Shown: one piece after another, positions 62,410 to 64,000 of the stretch
Position numbering within the stretch: position 1 is the stretch's first letter
How the letters are laid out: each line of letters opens with the position of its first letter
Source: CAZDBA01 sp965224765
GTDB lineage: Bacteria > Planctomycetota > Planctomycetia > Pirellulales > Pirellulaceae
Length of the DNA: 64,000 nucleotides
Assembly (NCBI GenBank): GCA_965224765.1
Contig: CBDDAC010000032.1
Span: 8,523-72,522, forward strand
Reading direction: 5' to 3'
Notes under the pieces: generated by a model
The model's input: the letters and a program-made list of their open reading frames with translations, nothing else
Told to the model about the DNA's origin: nothing
Databases searched by the model: none
Translations under genes and position numbers: made by a program

Positions 62410-63714
62410 CTATTCTCCGGACAGGGCGTTTTCTTCGAATTTTTTTGTATCGGCGGCCAGCAAAACGAAACATGTCTCGTCGTCCATGCCGACTTTGACG
62501 ATATCGTAATCCGGAATGCCCAAGGACTTGAGCGTCCGATCCATCAAAGCTGACTTAACGCCGATCTCGCAGGTCGTTTCAGGATGAAGCGGCTCGCTAC
62601 ATTGGTCGCACAACCCGTCCCGCGAGCCGACTTGGCACAGCGGAAGGCCAACCTCTTTGGCGATATCACAACTGCGACAGGTTAGCCTGATCAAGAAATC
62701 TCGATCCAGTATCAGACGCAATGTGGGCTCAGCCTGTTCTTCGCCTGCTTCCAGTGAGGATTCTGATTTTTTGGCAGCCGCGATGGCATCGAAAAGCTGC
62801 CTCACGGTTGTTTCGGACGAGCTGAGCGGTAACTCGAGAATCGACTCATACGTCTCGTGCGACATGCAATCTTCACGTCGCTGATACTTGGTTTGGTAAA
62901 ATTTGTTCGCTGCACCGTTAAAAACCAAAGCGGTTCCTTCGGCGGTTGGCAAATCGTGAATCAACTTTAACGCTTCCTGAACTTGCATTCCTCCGATAAT
63001 CGAGGCGATGGTGGGGGCGGTTGGAACTTTGCCAAGCTGAATGTCTTCTTGCTTGAGCAATGGGCAACTATATCGTAATGAAATCAGCCGATAATCGTTT
63101 TCAGTCATCGCGCATTCGTAGCAAGATCCGCCCGGTGGCACAAACACTTTCGCGACGCCGTTGATTTCCTGAATGCCTCCATCGATCCAAGGCGTGCCTG
63201 TCTTCCAACACATTCGATTGATCCACAGCCTCGCTTCCCGGTTGTCGACACAGCAAATGACCAGGTCGACATCGCGAACTAGCCCCAAACCGATGTCCAT
63301 CAAGACGTTTCCCAGCAGCGGATAAATCTGGCAATCTGGATTTAACTCTGTCGCCATTTTGGCGGCAACGGTTGCCTTGGGTTGGCCGGCGTGGGAGGCC
63401 CGAAACAGAACCGAGCGAGAAAGATTTGATCCCTGGATCTCGTCGAAGTCGATCAGATAGATGTGGCCCAGCCCCAACAACGCCAAGTTCTTCAGGACTT
63501 CGTTGCCCAACGCGCCCGCCCCTACTACCAATATTTTGGCAGCAGCGATTCGATCCTGATCCCACCAACCAATCAGGCGTAGGCGAGAATAACGATCCGA
63601 ATCATCGATGAAAAAATCCGGTTGAGAGGGAGGTTCCGCAGCGGATTGAGAGTCCGCAGGATCGGAATCACTTGCGCCCGACGATGTATTGGTTTCCAAA
63701 ATATCCTCACCCAC
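62410..63714 (-). CDS. E1-like (ThiF/MoeB family) activating enzyme
   Basis: 434 aa. The Rossmann ATP site is GAGALG (residues 65-70), followed by the IYLIDFDEIQGSNLSRS motif with the ATP-binding Asp. Zinc cysteines include CYEC (198-201); C217 in RYSCPLL is a possible catalytic or zinc Cys. The C-terminal part has another C-x2-C...C-x2-C cluster (CRSC, CDQC), then a domain of about 50 aa ending FVLLAADTKKF. It adenylates the C-terminus of a ubiquitin-like or sulfur-carrier protein. The first gene of the cluster; no ubiquitin-like or E2 gene lies in the window. Confidence 0.85.
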   Translation of the reverse strand: MGEDILETNTSSGASDSDPADSQSAAEPPSQPDFFIDDSDRYSRLRLIGWWDQDRIAAAKILVVGAGALGNEVLKNLALLGLGHIYLIDFDEIQGSNLSRSVLFRASHAGQPKATVAAKMATELNPDCQIYPLLGNVLMDIGLGLVRDVDLVICCVDNREARLWINRMCWKTGTPWIDGGIQEINGVAKVFVPPGGSCYECAMTENDYRLISLRYSCPLLKQEDIQLGKVPTAPTIASIIGGMQVQEALKLIHDLPTAEGTALVFNGAANKFYQTKYQRREDCMSHETYESILELPLSSSETTVRQLFDAIAAAKKSESSLEAGEEQAEPTLRLILDRDFLIRLTCRSCDIAKEVGLPLCQVGSRDGLCDQCSEPLHPETTCEIGVKSALMDRTLKSLGIPDYDIVKVGMDDETCFVLLAADTKKFEENALSGE

Positions 63715-64000
63715 TCGTTATTGGCAGTTTGTTTGATTGCCCAATTTAATGATTGCTCGAATAAACGTGGTCTCTAAATTGATTTGCCCAACAAGTTCAG
63801 TTTGGGCGGTACGCCGGTCAATGCTACGGAACCGAGGCTAGCGCCAACGGCCAACAAAAAACTAAACGCCCGCCCGGCTCGACTGGACAGCGACCAGCTG
63901 GACGCCTCGCCAAAACGTCTCACTCAAAACGGCTGAGCTTAGACCCATTGGCCAGGGTACAACTCACTAATCGAGAAACACAATCCCGTCATCATTGGGG
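63715..64000. other. Upstream region of the E1-like gene, no gene seen
   Basis: No convincing open frame on either strand. It should hold the promoter of the E1-JAB-RING genes. GC-rich stretches resemble host intergenic sequence. Confidence 0.5.

Overview
The window looks like a chromosome segment of a planctomycete, most likely of the Pirellulaceae type. The evidence is a giant parallel beta-helix protein with the planctomycete LEPR-XLL-type N-terminus, a PEP-CTERM protein, an ECF sigma factor paired with a Ser/Thr kinase carrying WD40 repeats, a BNR-repeat secreted protein, PQQ-like propeller and redoxin lipoproteins, and a ubiquitin-like gene cluster (E1-like, JAB, Prok-RING).

Layout. (1) 1-11.5 kb: a secreted/cell-surface and signalling region on the minus strand. 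Its intergenic gaps carry a palindromic REP-like repeat, next to a truncated RAYT (REP-associated) transposase. (2) 11.9-13.5 kb: a single-ORF IS66-family element. (3) 13.7-24 kb: a heavily frameshifted ABC-2 ATPase with its permease, a BNR-repeat protein with three frameshifts, an MsbA-like exporter, then a coupled TlpA-like lipoprotein and PQQ-propeller pair. (4) 24.3-28.1 kb: two small genes, an outer-membrane barrel protein, and then what I read as an integron gene-cassette array without an integrase (attC-like sites, a ParDE cassette, a SUKH-like cassette). (5) 28.1-49.2 kb: an AT-richer 21-kb prophage with integrase, excisionase, prim-pol, SF3 helicase, terminase, portal, HK97 protease and capsid, head-tail connectors, a tail chaperone with a -1 frameshift site, tape measure and tail proteins. 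It appears to be integrated inside an attC site: the two halves of one attC right arm lie on its two flanks, joined by a 10-bp direct repeat. (6) 49.2-50.9 kb: continuation of the cassette array (a second ParDE, with the toxin frameshifted) and a truncated IS4-type transposase. (7) 51-59.2 kb: tRNA-Asp, small membrane proteins, a TPR lipoprotein, glnD, glnB, a PduO-type cobalamin adenosyltransferase and a Nudix hydrolase. (8) 59.3-64 kb: transposase remnants and the RING / JAB / E1 cluster.

The most striking mobile element is a 165-bp non-autonomous element present twice with the same sequence. One copy is in the sigma factor gene, the other in a prophage tail gene. Each has 15-bp terminal inverted repeats and its own 8-bp target duplication, and in silico removal of the element plus one duplication restores both reading frames exactly. 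The GTAA ends and 8-bp duplications suggest mobilisation by an IS66-family transposase.

Several host genes carry single-base indels, mostly an extra base in a short homopolymer. Each corrected length is a whole number of codons. They may be real pseudogenes or assembly errors; the sequence alone cannot decide this.
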